This document shows, piece by piece, positions 1 to 9,272 of a stretch of DNA of 34,708 bases. Position numbers and translations under genes: made by a program. Numbering within the stretch: position 1 is the stretch's first letter; every line of letters begins with the position of its first letter. This DNA comes from Verrucomicrobiaceae bacterium UBA2429 (GTDB taxonomy: Bacteria > Verrucomicrobiota > Verrucomicrobiia > Verrucomicrobiales > Verrucomicrobiaceae): contig DDQZ01000106.1 of the NCBI GenBank assembly GCA_002343505.1, positions 104,640-139,347 on the forward strand. The letters are read 5' to 3'. Under the pieces are notes generated by a model. That model was not told where the DNA came from. It worked only from the letters and a program-made list of their open reading frames with translations, and made no database searches.

Positions 1-220
1 CCGCCGCATGAAACGGCCAGACCGAAAGTGAAACCAGCCTGCCCAGCCAAGCCCGCAACTGCTCCGTCACCGAACCGCCCGTCTCCACCTCCTTTCCCGC
101 CTCCAGCAACCCGAGCAGGAGCAGCAACCCAAGAACCACCTCCCGGTGCATGTGCGCGGAGACCGGATGGATGGCGCAAAGGAAGACGAGACTCAGAGAG
201 AGGAGGCGGGAAAGGGACAT
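1..220 (-). CDS. Exported hypothetical protein, 3' part outside window
   Basis: From an ATG at 220 the minus-strand frame stays open to the window edge, giving 73 codons. The N-terminus looks like a signal peptide: it begins MSLSRLLSLSLVFLCA and has a likely cleavage after HPVSA. A Leu-rich stretch (VVLGLLLLLGLLEAG) follows and may be a second hydrophobic segment. The gene lies 58 bp downstream of the 306-residue exported protein and in the same direction, so it is probably the third gene of that operon. I do not recognise the family. The Shine-Dalgarno match is weak, and the call rests on the signal peptide, the open frame and the synteny. Confidence 0.5.
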   Translation of the reverse strand, partial: MSLSRLLSLSLVFLCAIHPVSAHMHREVVLGLLLLLGLLEAGKEVETGGSVTEQLRAWLGRLVSLSVWPFHAA

Positions 221-278
221 CAAAGGCTTCAAGTTGGCTGCTGCAGGGCGAATTCAAGTTAACGAAAATACACTGCGC

Positions 279-1199
279 TCACGAACGACGCTTGAGCAGC
301 AGCCACAACAAGCCAAGCGCCGCCACCATCAACACCACGATGAGGCTCCACGGCGTGGGTGTGTGCATGTCGGAGCTTGACTGTGTTTTTGATGATCCCG
401 GTGCTCTGGAAGGTGGCTCGCTGATGGGTTGGTTTGAATTGGGGGTGATCTTCTGCAAAGCCGCATGATCACCATTCGGCACCCCTGGCCGCTTCATTTC
501 CAAGTTCCTCTTGAAGAAGGCATAGTAGGGTTCGAGCCTTTTGAGCCGGGATTGCCTTCTGAACATCGCGTTCTGCCATCGCTGCTCAGGCGTGGCCTCG
601 GTCACTGGATAAAGCAGGCTGCCGATTCGTGTCTTTGAGGCTCTGAACTCGTCTTGAAGTTGATAGGCTCGGCGCAGATCCTCGTCCGTGCCATGAATCG
701 CCAGATAGCCTTCAATGTCCCCAAATTCATCAGCGGAGAACCAGGTCTGATCAATCCTGCCTTGCCTAAATACCGCTTCTGCCCAGGCCAGACGGTGTCG
801 AAGCAGAGGGACAAGCCACTTCGCAACATTACCATCATCTATCAAATCTACAATGAGTTTTGACTTGGTGCGCCCTGTTCGGAAATCTTGATAACTCAGG
901 CGGGGTGGATCCTCGGCATACATCCAGATCATCGCCTTGGCTGCATTGTCTCCAAGACGGACGATTGTCTCGGCAGCCAGTTGAAAGTCATCCGGAAGAG
1001 GCAGCCTGTCATCGTAGGTGTCGCTAAGCATTGTGTTAGGCCATGCTTTGCGCATCTCATCAATAGCCTGGACAGGCACGTCAGGCAGTAAATCAGTCCG
1101 CCCGTCGAGCCATGAGGGAGCTGTGGTCTGCGCATGAAGGCTGTGCGCGAGTGTCAAGGCAACGGCCCATCTGATGATCAAGGGGTAATTGCAGGACAT
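279..1199 (-). CDS. Exported protein with C-terminal membrane anchor, unknown function
   Basis: This 306-residue protein has an N-terminal signal peptide (hydrophobic run around IRWAVALTLAHSLHA, cleavage near AQT). A soluble region of about 240 residues, rich in charged and aromatic residues, follows. After a Ser/Pro-rich linker comes a C-terminal membrane helix (SLIVVLMVAALGLLWLLL) ending in KRRS. This signal peptide / ectodomain / helix / basic tail plan resembles sorted or membrane-anchored surface proteins, but I see no canonical LPXTG or PEP-CTERM motif. Its ATG lies inside the 3' end of the giant repeat protein gene (22-bp overlap in another frame), which suggests translational coupling. 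A role on the same surface structure or in export of the upstream product is an inference from the operon only. Confidence 0.75.
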   Translation of the reverse strand: MSCNYPLIIRWAVALTLAHSLHAQTTAPSWLDGRTDLLPDVPVQAIDEMRKAWPNTMLSDTYDDRLPLPDDFQLAAETIVRLGDNAAKAMIWMYAEDPPRLSYQDFRTGRTKSKLIVDLIDDGNVAKWLVPLLRHRLAWAEAVFRQGRIDQTWFSADEFGDIEGYLAIHGTDEDLRRAYQLQDEFRASKTRIGSLLYPVTEATPEQRWQNAMFRRQSRLKRLEPYYAFFKRNLEMKRPGVPNGDHAALQKITPNSNQPISEPPSRAPGSSKTQSSSDMHTPTPWSLIVVLMVAALGLLWLLLKRRS

Positions 1200-4100
1200 C
1201 GCGGTGATCCTTTCATGATTTCAGGGTCGCCATAACCATCGGCATCCAGTCTCCAATGCTTGGCGCTCTGATCGGGACTGCCATCCACAATGCCATTGGA
1301 TGAATCGGCTACGCACATCAAATGATATGGCAGGTAAGGATTGTCACGTGGATCAATGTGATTGTATGCCCCAATCAGGCCGTGCCCGACCTCATGTGCG
1401 GCAACCATAGAAGTTCGATGTGCAACCGCTGATGTGACATTTAGTTTGTTCAAGAACAACAAACACACATCCGGCCTGTCGCTCGGCTGCGTAAGATTGA
1501 TACCAAATTGGCCCGATGCATCCACATGATCTTGCGACACCCACACAAGCCTGAAAGTTGTGATTTCATCAATCCCGTTAAACACTTCGTCCGCGCATTG
1601 AGCAATATAGCCGTATGTGTTGTTGTTCGGTCCTTGCTGCCCGCCAATGAAAGGCTTTATGCTCCTGGCAAGTCTGATCGGCTGCGGATTAATCTCAGCC
1701 TGGACATGGTTTTGAGCATATATTTCCTTGATACGCCTGACGTTTTCATCCATGCAGGCTTGAGCAGCAGCTTCCTCGGCCGAACTCAAGTTTAAGTAAA
1801 TGTTTTGTATCTTGATGCGATTCGTGAACCTCTGAACCTGAACTTCGAATGTTAATCCTGACGCATCCAAAACCTCGACCACCAACCGGCCTCCAGGCGA
1901 GGAAATGAATGTGCGGTCATTTAATCCACCATCGGCAGGAGAGCCGGCTCCGACATTGAGCGCATCGTAGTCTGCGTCGGCGACCAGCACGATTGGCTTG
2001 CTTTCAAAATAGCTTCCTACTCTGTCGAACTCCATTTCAGCGCCTGCGTCATCGTATCCGCTGGATGCTCCGGTGGTGCTGAGCTTGACTCGCAGTCCCT
2101 CGCCGTCTTGCGCAATGGAGGATGAAATGCGCACCACCAGCCTGTCTGGGTCGTTGTCGGGAAACGTGCTTCTATCATCATTGTCAACTAGATGATTCGA
2201 ACCGCGCTGGCTTCCCCAGCGTGAAAGTCTTGGAGAAGATGTCATTTGCATTGCTCCCACTTCACCGGTTGGGCTGATGACGGGCTGCAATATCTTGAAT
2301 TCAACAAATCCAGAGCAAGGCAGCTCCCCTGTGCGCACATGGCCTGGGGGAGGGTCGGCGAGGTTACCGGCGATGCAGGTGGAGTGGTCTATTTCCGGGT
2401 TGGGGGAGGCGGCGCAGCCGCCGAACTCGGGGTCGCAGTCGCAGACGCAGGGGAAGGACTGCGGATTGCAACTGATGCGGCAGGGACAGGGAGTGCCTTC
2501 GTCGCCCTCCACATTGGGGTCGGGCGGGGTGGCGCCGCAGCCTGCCGCGCATTCGCAGTCCGTGCTGTCCTGGCTGCAGTTCGGCGGCCGAGTGCCGAGC
2601 GAGTCGTTGGTGCAGCGTCCGTGGTTGCCAGACAGGCAGGTGCAGTTGCCCTCGCTGGCGGGGCATTCGGTGGAGCATGTGCCCTGGCCGGGCGGCGGGG
2701 GGCAGAGTTCGTTTTCAGGGCATGAGCGCCCCTCCGGGCAGCCGCACTGGCTGCCAGCAGGGTGCTGGGAGCGCTCGCACTGGCACGGGCCGGTGCCAGT
2801 GCCGCCTCCTGAGCCACCACCCCCACTTCCGCCGCCGCCTCCGCCGCCTCCCCCTCCAGGGTCGCCGCCGCACATTTCGGTGCAGTGGCATTCATAGACG
2901 TGGCAGGAGAGACCGCCGCAGCCGCAGTAGTGCGGGGTCCAGTTGTCGCAGATGACGGTGCAGGTGCAGCCGTGGATGCCGCAGTCGGGGCCGCCGCAGG
3001 TACACATGGTGTCGGGCTGGATGAGGTGCTCGAAGTTTAGCCAGGTGGTCTGGGAGACCTGGCCGGAGAGCATGGCGGCGAGGATCTGGCTTTCATCCGG
3101 GATGGAGGAGGTGTTGCGCAGGGCGGTGTGGAAGACGAGCAGTTCGTCCACGTTACTGACGCCGTCGCCGTCCCAGTCGTTCTCGGCGTAGCTTTTCCCT
3201 GGGTCGTGGTTGCTCATGGTGGAGGGGTCCTGGCCGGTGACAGCCAGGTAGTCCTCCGGCAGGACCTCCTCCCAGGGGTTGAGTCCGGCGGCGGCTTTTT
3301 CGGCCAGGAGCACGAGGTCGTCATGGGTGTTGCCGGCGGCGTCCTGGTTGTCGAAGGGGCTGAGTCCGTGGGCGGCCTCGTAGCGGTCGGGCATGGTGTC
3401 GAGATCGGTGTCGCGCTCCGGGGGGATGAGGGTGGTGAGGGGCAGGATGAGGCCGGGCTGGCCGGCGGCGGCGGCTTGCTGGTTGTAGAGATGGGCGCGC
3501 AGGTGGGAGACGCCGTCGGCGCGGACGATTTGGGCATCGGCGGGGTTGTTCCAATCGAGCACGCCGGGGTATTGGGCCTCGATGCTGTCGGGGATGCCGT
3601 CGGCGTCGGTGTCGTTGCCGTTGTAAAAGTCCTGCGGCAGCGGGTCGGCGATGTCGGGAATGCCGTCGCCATCGGTGTCGCTCCAGGCGCTGAGGTAGTG
3701 CTGGCGGGGGAAGGTGACGTTTTGGTTGTTGATCTTGACGGTGAGGGAGGGGGCCTGGGGCCACCACCAGCCGGTGCCGTTCCAGGAGTCTGTGGGGAAA
3801 GGATCCAGCGCGTCGGGAATGCCGTCGCCATCGCCGTCCGGGGCGTTGGCGGCGATCCACTGGGCGGCAAAGGTCTGGTCCTCGCCCTCGACGAGCCATG
3901 TGCCGCCGAGCCACCAAAGGGAGTTGTTGGCATTGTCCGCTGGATAAGGGTCGGCGGCGTCGGGGATGGTGTCGCCGTCCACATCGCTCCAGAGGCCGGG
4001 GTAAGTGCCGCTTGGGAGAGTCTGCTCCACGCCGTTGACGCGGAAAACGCCGCCCTGCCAGGAATGGGTGACGGGCGTGGGGTTGAGCGGATCGCCTGGA

Positions 4101-5431
4101 TAGGGGTCGAGGTCATCGGGAATGTCATCCTCATCGGCATCCACGGCATCGGCGCGGTGCCATTGGGCGGGGAAGGTGTGCGGCTGGCCGTCCACGGTGA
4201 AGACGCCGCCCTGCCACCAGGCGGAGTTGTTGGCGGGGTCGTTGGGCCAGGGGTCAAGGCTGTCGGGGATGAGGTCCTCATCCGTGTCGGCCCAGACGCC
4301 CGGGTGGGTGCCGGAGGGGAAGGTCTGCGCCTGGCCGTTGATGATGAAGACACCGCCCTGCCAGGTGAACTGGTGGATGGTGGGATTGTTCGGATCACCC
4401 GGATAAGGGTCCATGTCCTCGGGAATGCCGTCATTGTCGCCATCGCCCGCATTGGCGCGGTGCCACTGGCCGGGGAACTCGGTGGGGATGCCGTTTATGG
4501 TGAAGGTGCCGCCGGACCACCAGGCGGAGTTGTTGGCGGGATCGGCGGGATAGGGGTCGGCGACATCCGGGAGGGTGTCGCCATCGGTGTCGGCAAAGAG
4601 GCCGCCATGATAGCGGGGCGCGAAGGTGGTGGGCGCGCCGTCCACATGGAAGACACCGCCGCTCCAGTGAAAATAGGTGCCGTTCCACGGATCCTCGGGC
4701 GCGGCGTCCAACTCGTCGGGGATGCCGTCGGCGTCGGTGTCCGCGACAGCGGGGGCGAAGTAGTGGAGAGGACCATAGGTGCTGGGCGCGCCATTGATGA
4801 GGAAGGTGCCGCCCGCCCAAAACTGGAGCGCGCCGTAGGAGGCGGGGTTGATGAAGCGGTCGTCGAGGTCATCGGGAAAACCGTCCTCATCCCCGTCCAC
4901 CCCGCTGCCCGCGTAAAAGCCCGAGCGCAGGGCCAGGGTGAGACCATGACGGGTGAAGATGCCGCCGGAGAATTCGAAGGTGTTGTTGGCGGGATCGTAC
5001 GGGTGCGGATCCCAGTCATCGGGCAGGCCGTCATTGTCATCATCAGGCAGAGGACCCGTCCCGGCCAGCCACAGGCCCTCCCAGCTCTGAAGCACGCCAT
5101 CAATGGCCCAGGTGCCGCCGCCGAACCAGTGGCTGTTGTTGGCGGCGTCGTAGGGATGGGGGTCCCAATCATCGGGCAGGCCGTCGCCATCCGCGTCCGG
5201 GATGAAGTCCTGATAAGTGGAGGTGCCGGTAAACTCGACGGCCACGCCGTCAATGATCCAGACGCCGCCATGCCACTCGAACATTTCGGGGCCGGTGCCG
5301 CCGGAGCCGGGCGGCGGCTCGGTGGGTTCGTCACCTTCGAAATCCGGCACCCAGTAATATTGGCCCGCGCCATCCATCGCCCAATAACCGCCAAAGGTGG
5401 CCACCGGGGAGGTCAGCGTCCAGGAGAGCAT
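1178..5431 (-). CDS. Giant surface protein: Ca-binding composite repeats, Cys-rich region, zincin-like C-terminus
   Basis: The protein has 1417 residues from the ATG at 5431. Residues ~51-605 hold eleven tandem repeats of about 50 residues. Each joins an aromatic-Gly hairpin (W-x-GG-x-F-x-x-x-G) to an acidic DxDxDxxPD loop followed by DPYPxDPxNN, resembling thrombospondin type 3 Ca-binding loops. Residues ~605-800 carry further acidic loops, including DWDGDGVSN. Residues ~808-1035 are Cys-rich and interrupted by a poly-Gly linker. The C-terminus has HEVGH at 1346-1350 with a further His at 1358, suggesting a zinc peptidase. The start is uncertain. The frame continues upstream through RRKRW and a hydrophobic stretch ([10 protein letters not shown]) that makes a far better signal peptide with a TSPVA cleavage site, yet no in-frame ATG exists there. 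The nearest upstream ATG (5547) is out of frame because of a 7-bp repeat array. Confidence 0.85.
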   Translation of the reverse strand: MLSWTLTSPVATFGGYWAMDGAGQYYWVPDFEGDEPTEPPPGSGGTGPEMFEWHGGVWIIDGVAVEFTGTSTYQDFIPDADGDGLPDDWDPHPYDAANNSHWFGGGTWAIDGVLQSWEGLWLAGTGPLPDDDNDGLPDDWDPHPYDPANNTFEFSGGIFTRHGLTLALRSGFYAGSGVDGDEDGFPDDLDDRFINPASYGALQFWAGGTFLINGAPSTYGPLHYFAPAVADTDADGIPDELDAAPEDPWNGTYFHWSGGVFHVDGAPTTFAPRYHGGLFADTDGDTLPDVADPYPADPANNSAWWSGGTFTINGIPTEFPGQWHRANAGDGDNDGIPEDMDPYPGDPNNPTIHQFTWQGGVFIINGQAQTFPSGTHPGVWADTDEDLIPDSLDPWPNDPANNSAWWQGGVFTVDGQPHTFPAQWHRADAVDADEDDIPDDLDPYPGDPLNPTPVTHSWQGGVFRVNGVEQTLPSGTYPGLWSDVDGDTIPDAADPYPADNANNSLWWLGGTWLVEGEDQTFAAQWIAANAPDGDGDGIPDALDPFPTDSWNGTGWWWPQAPSLTVKINNQNVTFPRQHYLSAWSDTDGDGIPDIADPLPQDFYNGNDTDADGIPDSIEAQYPGVLDWNNPADAQIVRADGVSHLRAHLYNQQAAAAGQPGLILPLTTLIPPERDTDLDTMPDRYEAAHGLSPFDNQDAAGNTHDDLVLLAEKAAAGLNPWEEVLPEDYLAVTGQDPSTMSNHDPGKSYAENDWDGDGVSNVDELLVFHTALRNTSSIPDESQILAAMLSGQVSQTTWLNFEHLIQPDTMCTCGGPDCGIHGCTCTVICDNWTPHYCGCGGLSCHVYECHCTEMCGGDPGGGGGGGGGGSGGGGSGGGTGTGPCQCERSQHPAGSQCGCPEGRSCPENELCPPPPGQGTCSTECPASEGNCTCLSGNHGRCTNDSLGTRPPNCSQDSTDCECAAGCGATPPDPNVEGDEGTPCPCRISCNPQSFPCVCDCDPEFGGCAASPNPEIDHSTCIAGNLADPPPGHVRTGELPCSGFVEFKILQPVISPTGEVGAMQMTSSPRLSRWGSQRGSNHLVDNDDRSTFPDNDPDRLVVRISSSIAQDGEGLRVKLSTTGASSGYDDAGAEMEFDRVGSYFESKPIVLVADADYDALNVGAGSPADGGLNDRTFISSPGGRLVVEVLDASGLTFEVQVQRFTNRIKIQNIYLNLSSAEEAAAQACMDENVRRIKEIYAQNHVQAEINPQPIRLARSIKPFIGGQQGPNNNTYGYIAQCADEVFNGIDEITTFRLVWVSQDHVDASGQFGINLTQPSDRPDVCLLFLNKLNVTSAVAHRTSMVAAHEVGHGLIGAYNHIDPRDNPYLPYHLMCVADSSNGIVDGSPDQSAKHWRLDADGYGDPEIMKGSPRCPAITP
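3617..5281 (-). repeat. Eleven in-frame ~150-bp coding repeats
   Basis: This segment encodes the eleven ~50-residue units of the giant protein (residues ~51-605). Conserved anchors recur in each unit: an aromatic plus GG, then IDG/VDG/ING, then an acidic loop of the DADGDGLPD type, then DPHPYD or DPYPxD and NN or NG. Unit length varies by a few residues and the units are clearly diverged, so this is an old protein-level repeat rather than a recent DNA duplication. The last unit (around 555-605) has lost the GG hairpin. Confidence 0.85.
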
Positions 5432-5480
5432 GACGAGAAATTGCAGCCAGCCGAACCAGCGTTTACGGCGCGGAATGAAG

Positions 5481-5529
<49 letters not shown>

Positions 5530-5616
5530 CGGGAGGTGAGAGTTCATGCGGAAAGCTGCGTTTGGAATTTCCGGATTATTTCCTGACACCAGCGGTTAAA
5601 CCAAAAACGCGGGACT

Positions 5617-5646
5617 TTGACAAGAAAAATTTCGGGGGGAAGATTC
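5617..5646 (+). promoter_or_regulatory. Possible promoter for the moaC operon
   Basis: A perfect TTGACA lies at 5617-5622. A weak -10-like AGATTC (5641-5646) follows at 18-bp spacing, about 40 bp upstream of the moaC ATG. The orientation and position suit the moaC-hisA-FAH-M32 operon. The -10 match is poor and the heptamer repeat intervenes, so this is tentative. Confidence 0.3.
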
Positions 5647-5647
5647 T

Positions 5648-5675
5648 GGGATTTCGGATTCCGAATTTCGAGCTT
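5648..5675. repeat. Degenerate heptamer repeat just upstream of moaC
   Basis: Four 7-bp-spaced degenerate units (GGGATTT, CGGATTC, CGAATTT, CGAGCTT) end 9 bp before the moaC start. The middle part is also self-complementary (TTCGGA-T-TCCGAA). It belongs to the same class of 7-bp-periodic sequence as the arrays at 5492 and 18947, and it occupies the position where the moaC leader would be. Confidence 0.6.
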
Positions 5676-5684
5676 ACCTGCCCC

Positions 5685-6143
5685 ATGCCCGATCTCACCC
5701 ACCTCGATTCCACCGGCAGTGCAAGCATGGTGGATGTTTCCGCCAAGCCACTCATGACACGCGAGGCTGTGGCCGCTGGATTCATCCATCTCAAGCCGGA
5801 AACGCTGAGTCTGATCCGCGCGCAGGCTTTGAAAAAAGGCGACGTGCTTGCCACTGCGCGCATCGCTGGCATCCAGGCGGCAAAGCAGACGCAGTTGCTG
5901 ATTCCGCTGTGCCACCAGATTCCCTTGTCAAAGGTGGCCGTGAGCTTCGACGAGCGCGCGACTGGCATCGCTGTCACCGCCGGGGTTAAAACTGTCGCGC
6001 CCACGGGTGTCGAAATGGAGGCACTGACCGCCGTGTCCATCGCCGCGCTGACGATTTACGATATGTGCAAGGCCGTGGACAAAGAAATGCGCATCACAGA
6101 CATCCACCTCATCTCAAAAACCAAAATCCCCTCCGCCGCTTGA
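5685..6143 (+). CDS. moaC: Cyclic pyranopterin monophosphate synthase MoaC
   Basis: The 152-residue product catalyses the second step of molybdenum cofactor synthesis in the cytoplasm, forming cyclic pyranopterin monophosphate from the MoaA product. Family signatures run the full length: [18 protein letters not shown] at the N-terminus, [18 protein letters not shown] with the catalytic Lys region, [26 protein letters not shown] and MCKAVDKEM. The usual CHP after LIPL is CHQ here, a minor deviation. The ATG at 5685 matches the usual family N-terminus; the frame is open further upstream, but that part is repeat-derived. It is the first gene of a four-gene plus-strand run. No other moa genes are in view. 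Confidence 0.95.
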   Translation: MPDLTHLDSTGSASMVDVSAKPLMTREAVAAGFIHLKPETLSLIRAQALKKGDVLATARIAGIQAAKQTQLLIPLCHQIPLSKVAVSFDERATGIAVTAGVKTVAPTGVEMEALTAVSIAALTIYDMCKAVDKEMRITDIHLISKTKIPSAA

Positions 6144-6182
6144 CCCGCGTGCCGCGCGCCGCCATGTCAGCCGCCAGCACGC

Positions 6183-6956
6183 ATGACCCGTTTCCGCCCC
6201 TGCATTGACCTTCATGATGGCAAGGTCAAACAAATCGTCGGCTCCACCCTCAAGGACGAGGGCGCGGGGCCGAAGGTGAACTTCGTCAGTGACCGCTCCC
6301 CCGCCTGGTTCGCGGAACTTTACCGTCGCGACGGTCTTACCGGCGGCCACGTCATCCTGCTCGGCAAAGGCAACGAGCAGGCCGCTCGCGAGGCCCTAGC
6401 CGCCTGGCCGGGCGGGATGCAAGTGGGCGGCGGCATCCGCCCGTGCAATGCGCAGGAACATCTCGCCGCTGGCGCCAGCCACGTCATCGTCACCAGTTAC
6501 CTCTTTGAGACCGACGGCACCTTTTCCGAGACAAGACTGGAGAAAATGACGCGCGCGGCAGGCAAAGAGCGGCTGGTCATTGACCTGAGCTGCAAAGCCA
6601 CCCCCGAAGGCTGGACCGTGGCCATGAACCGCTGGCAGACGCTCACCGACCTGAGCATCACACCCGCCACACTCATCCACCTCGCCGGACACTGCGCCGA
6701 GTTTTTGATCCATGCCGTGGATGTCGAGGGCAAATGCGAAGGCATGGACGAGGACCTCGTGCGCTTTCTGGCCGAGCACAGCCCCATCCCCGCCACTTAC
6801 GCCGGCGGCATCCGCCATCTCGACGACCTGCGCCGTCTGGATGAACTCAGCTCCAGCCGGCTCGACGGCACCATCGGCAGCGCCCTCGACCTCTTTGGCG
6901 GAACCGGCGCCCGCTATGAAGACTGTGTTGCCTTCAACCACCGCAGCGTGCAATAA
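6183..6956 (+). CDS. hisA: HisA-type isomerase of the eukaryotic (HIS6) subfamily
   Basis: The 257-residue product is a (beta/alpha)8 enzyme converting ProFAR to PRFAR in histidine synthesis. It opens with FRPCIDLHDGKVKQIVG, continues with RDGLTGGHVILLG and GGMQVGGGI, then GASHVIVTSYLF, HAVDVEGKCEGMDEDLV and TYAGGI. These blocks match the fungal/plant HIS6 form more closely than the usual bacterial HisA. The catalytic Asp in the first strand (CIDL) and the phosphate-binding GGGI and YAGGI loops are present. It starts 39 bp after moaC. No other his genes are near, so histidine biosynthesis is dispersed in this genome. Confidence 0.9.
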   Translation: MTRFRPCIDLHDGKVKQIVGSTLKDEGAGPKVNFVSDRSPAWFAELYRRDGLTGGHVILLGKGNEQAAREALAAWPGGMQVGGGIRPCNAQEHLAAGASHVIVTSYLFETDGTFSETRLEKMTRAAGKERLVIDLSCKATPEGWTVAMNRWQTLTDLSITPATLIHLAGHCAEFLIHAVDVEGKCEGMDEDLVRFLAEHSPIPATYAGGIRHLDDLRRLDELSSSRLDGTIGSALDLFGGTGARYEDCVAFNHRSVQ

Positions 6957-6974
6957 CACGCCCCTCTCCCCGCC

Positions 6975-7778
6975 ATGAAAATCATCCGCCATCTAGACTC
7001 CGAAGGAAAAACCGCCTACGCCGCCCTGCAACCTGATGGACGCGCGCTCGTCATCGAAGGCTGCATCTTCAGCGAGCACACCGTGACCGGCCGCGAGGCC
7101 GTCATCACCAAGCACCTCGCCCCCATCAAACCGCGCGCCATCCTCTGCATCGGCCTCAACTACAAATTCCACGCCGAGGAAAGCGGAGCCGCCATTCCGC
7201 AGAATCCCGTGCTTTTCATGAAGCTGCCCGGCACCGTGCAGAACCCCGGTGACCCGATTCTCCTGCCCACCCACCTGAAGAGCGAAAAGGTGGACTATGA
7301 ATGCGAGCTGGCCGTCGTCATCGGCAAAGCCGCCAGGAACGTCTCCAAAGAGAAAGCGCTGGACTATGTGCTCGGCTACACCTGTGCCAACGATGTCAGC
7401 GCGCGCGACTGGCAGCTCAACGGCGGCGGCAATCAATGGTGCCGCGGCAAGACCTTCGACACCTTCTGCCCGCTCGGCCCCGTGCTCGTCACGCGCGACG
7501 AGATACCGAACCCGAACGCCCTCGGCATCAAGACCGTGCTCAATGGGGAGACCGTGCAGGACTGGAACACGAACGACATGATCTTCGACGTGCCCACGCT
7601 GATCTCCTTCCTCAGCGGCAGCACCACGCTCGAGCCCGGAACCGTCATCCTCACCGGCACGCCGCACGGCGTCGGCATGGCGCGGAAGCCCCCGCTCTGG
7701 CTGAAGGACGGCGACAGCGTCACCATCGAGATCGAAGGCATCGGCACCCTCACCAATCCCGTGCGCGACGAAGCTTAA
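6975..7778 (+). CDS. Fumarylacetoacetate hydrolase (FAH) family protein
   Basis: The 267-residue product has the FAH C-terminal fold. Signatures are LCIGLNYKFHAEE, then VDYECELAVVIG supplying the divalent-metal Glu ligands, then YTCANDVSARDWQ, KTFDTFCPLGP, and LTGTPHGVG near the end. The family hydrolyses or decarboxylates C-C bonds of beta-diketo acids (fumarylpyruvate, acylpyruvates, oxaloacetate, homoprotocatechuate intermediates). The substrate cannot be read from the sequence. It begins 18 bp after hisA and ends 12 bp before the peptidase gene, so it is co-transcribed. Length and motifs are complete. Confidence 0.9.
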   Translation: MKIIRHLDSEGKTAYAALQPDGRALVIEGCIFSEHTVTGREAVITKHLAPIKPRAILCIGLNYKFHAEESGAAIPQNPVLFMKLPGTVQNPGDPILLPTHLKSEKVDYECELAVVIGKAARNVSKEKALDYVLGYTCANDVSARDWQLNGGGNQWCRGKTFDTFCPLGPVLVTRDEIPNPNALGIKTVLNGETVQDWNTNDMIFDVPTLISFLSGSTTLEPGTVILTGTPHGVGMARKPPLWLKDGDSVTIEIEGIGTLTNPVRDEA

Positions 7779-7790
7779 CCGCCCCTGTTC

Positions 7791-9272
7791 ATGCCCGTCT
7801 CCGCTTACGACCAGCTCGTTTCACTCGCCCGTGAGATCGCCATTCTCAGCTCCACTGAGGCGCTCATTTCCTGGGACCAGGAAACCTACATGCCGCCCGG
7901 CGCGCTCGACCACCGGGCGCGCCAGCTCTCCTACCTGAACGGCAAAGCGCACGCCCTCGCCACCGGCCCCAGCTTCCGCAAACTCCTCGACAAAGCCGAG
8001 GCCGCCCCGCCACCGGATGCCAAAGCCGCCGCCAACCTGCGCGAGATGCGCCGCGCCCGCGAGCGCGCCGCGCGCCTGCCCCAGCGCCTCGTCCAGGAGG
8101 AAAGCTCCGCCTGCGCCCATGCCAAGGCCGCCTGGGTGGACGCCCGGCGGCGCTCCGACTTCACCACCTTCGCCCCGCACCTCCAGGCCCTGGTGGATCT
8201 GGCGCGGAAGAAGGCCGACCTCTGGGGCTACACTGGCGAGCCCTATGACGCCCTGCTGGAAGGCTACGAGCGCGGCGCCCGCACCACGGAGGTGGCCGCT
8301 CTTTTTGCGAGGCTAAAGCCCGACCTTTCCCGCATCGCCCGCGAGGCCGTCGCCCGCAGCGCCCAGGCCCCCGCCGCCCTCCCGCGCGGGCGCTACCCCG
8401 TCGCCAAACAGCAGCAGCTCAACACCGAGATTGCCGCCAGCATCGGCTTCGACTTCGACTGCGGCCGCATAGACACCACCGCGCACCCCTTTTGCACCAC
8501 CCTCGGCCCGCGCGATGTGCGCCTCACCACCCGCTATGACGAGGCCGACTTCACCTCCTCCCTCTTTGGCGTCATGCACGAGGCCGGTCACGGTCTTTAC
8601 GAGCAGGGGCTGCCCGGCGAGGACTTCGGCCTGCCCTCAGGCAGCGCCTGCTCCCTCGGCATCCACGAGTCTCAGAGCCGCCTGTGGGAGAACCACGTCG
8701 GCCGCTCCCGCCCCTTCTGGGAAAAATGGCTGCCGCGCGCGCAGGAGATCTTCCCGCATCTGAAAAAAACCAGCCTGGAGAGCTTCCTCGCCTTCATTCA
8801 CCGCGCCCGTTACTCCTTCATCCGCGTCGAGGCCGACGAGGCCACCTACGACCTGCACATCCTGCTGCGCTTCGGCATTGAGCGGCGCATCGTCAGCGGC
8901 GAGCTGCCCGTGGAGAAGGTCCCCGAGGCATGGAATGACGAGTTTCACCAGCTCTTCGGCATGTTCCCGCCGGATGACGCGCGCGGCTGCCTCCAGGACA
9001 TTCACTGGAGCATGGGCGGCCTCGGCTACTTCGCCACCTATACGCTGGGGAACCTGAATGCCGCCCAGCTCTTCGCCACCGCACTCAGGCAGCGGAAGAT
9101 CGCCGCCGCCATGGACTGCGCCGACTACGCGCCGCTGCTCGCCTGGCTGCGTGAAAAAGTCCACGCCCAGGGCGGCGCCGGCCTGCCCGGCGAAGTCATG
9201 ACCCACGCCACCGGCCGTCTTACCGAAGCCGCCTGGCATCTGAAGCACCTGCGCGCGCGCTTTTTAGTCTGA
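7791..9272 (+). CDS. Carboxypeptidase Taq, peptidase family M32
   Basis: The 493-residue product is a cytoplasmic zinc carboxypeptidase. The metal site is HEAGH at 263-267, followed by the family motif IHESQSRLWEN with the third ligand and its neighbours. DTTAHPFCT and DVRLTTRYDE upstream, and the C-terminal DIHWSMGGLGYFATYTLGN, are also typical of M32. The length is normal (~500). The N-terminus has the expected helical region with ISWDQETYMPPG. It is the last gene of the moaC-hisA-FAH-M32 run. Confidence 0.95.
   Translation: MPVSAYDQLVSLAREIAILSSTEALISWDQETYMPPGALDHRARQLSYLNGKAHALATGPSFRKLLDKAEAAPPPDAKAAANLREMRRARERAARLPQRLVQEESSACAHAKAAWVDARRRSDFTTFAPHLQALVDLARKKADLWGYTGEPYDALLEGYERGARTTEVAALFARLKPDLSRIAREAVARSAQAPAALPRGRYPVAKQQQLNTEIAASIGFDFDCGRIDTTAHPFCTTLGPRDVRLTTRYDEADFTSSLFGVMHEAGHGLYEQGLPGEDFGLPSGSACSLGIHESQSRLWENHVGRSRPFWEKWLPRAQEIFPHLKKTSLESFLAFIHRARYSFIRVEADEATYDLHILLRFGIERRIVSGELPVEKVPEAWNDEFHQLFGMFPPDDARGCLQDIHWSMGGLGYFATYTLGNLNAAQLFATALRQRKIAAAMDCADYAPLLAWLREKVHAQGGAGLPGEVMTHATGRLTEAAWHLKHLRARFLV

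Noticed and set aside
28..468. 146-codon plus-strand frame at the left edge
   Set aside because: It is Pro/Arg-rich with no motif and lies antisense to two exported-protein genes with signal peptides.
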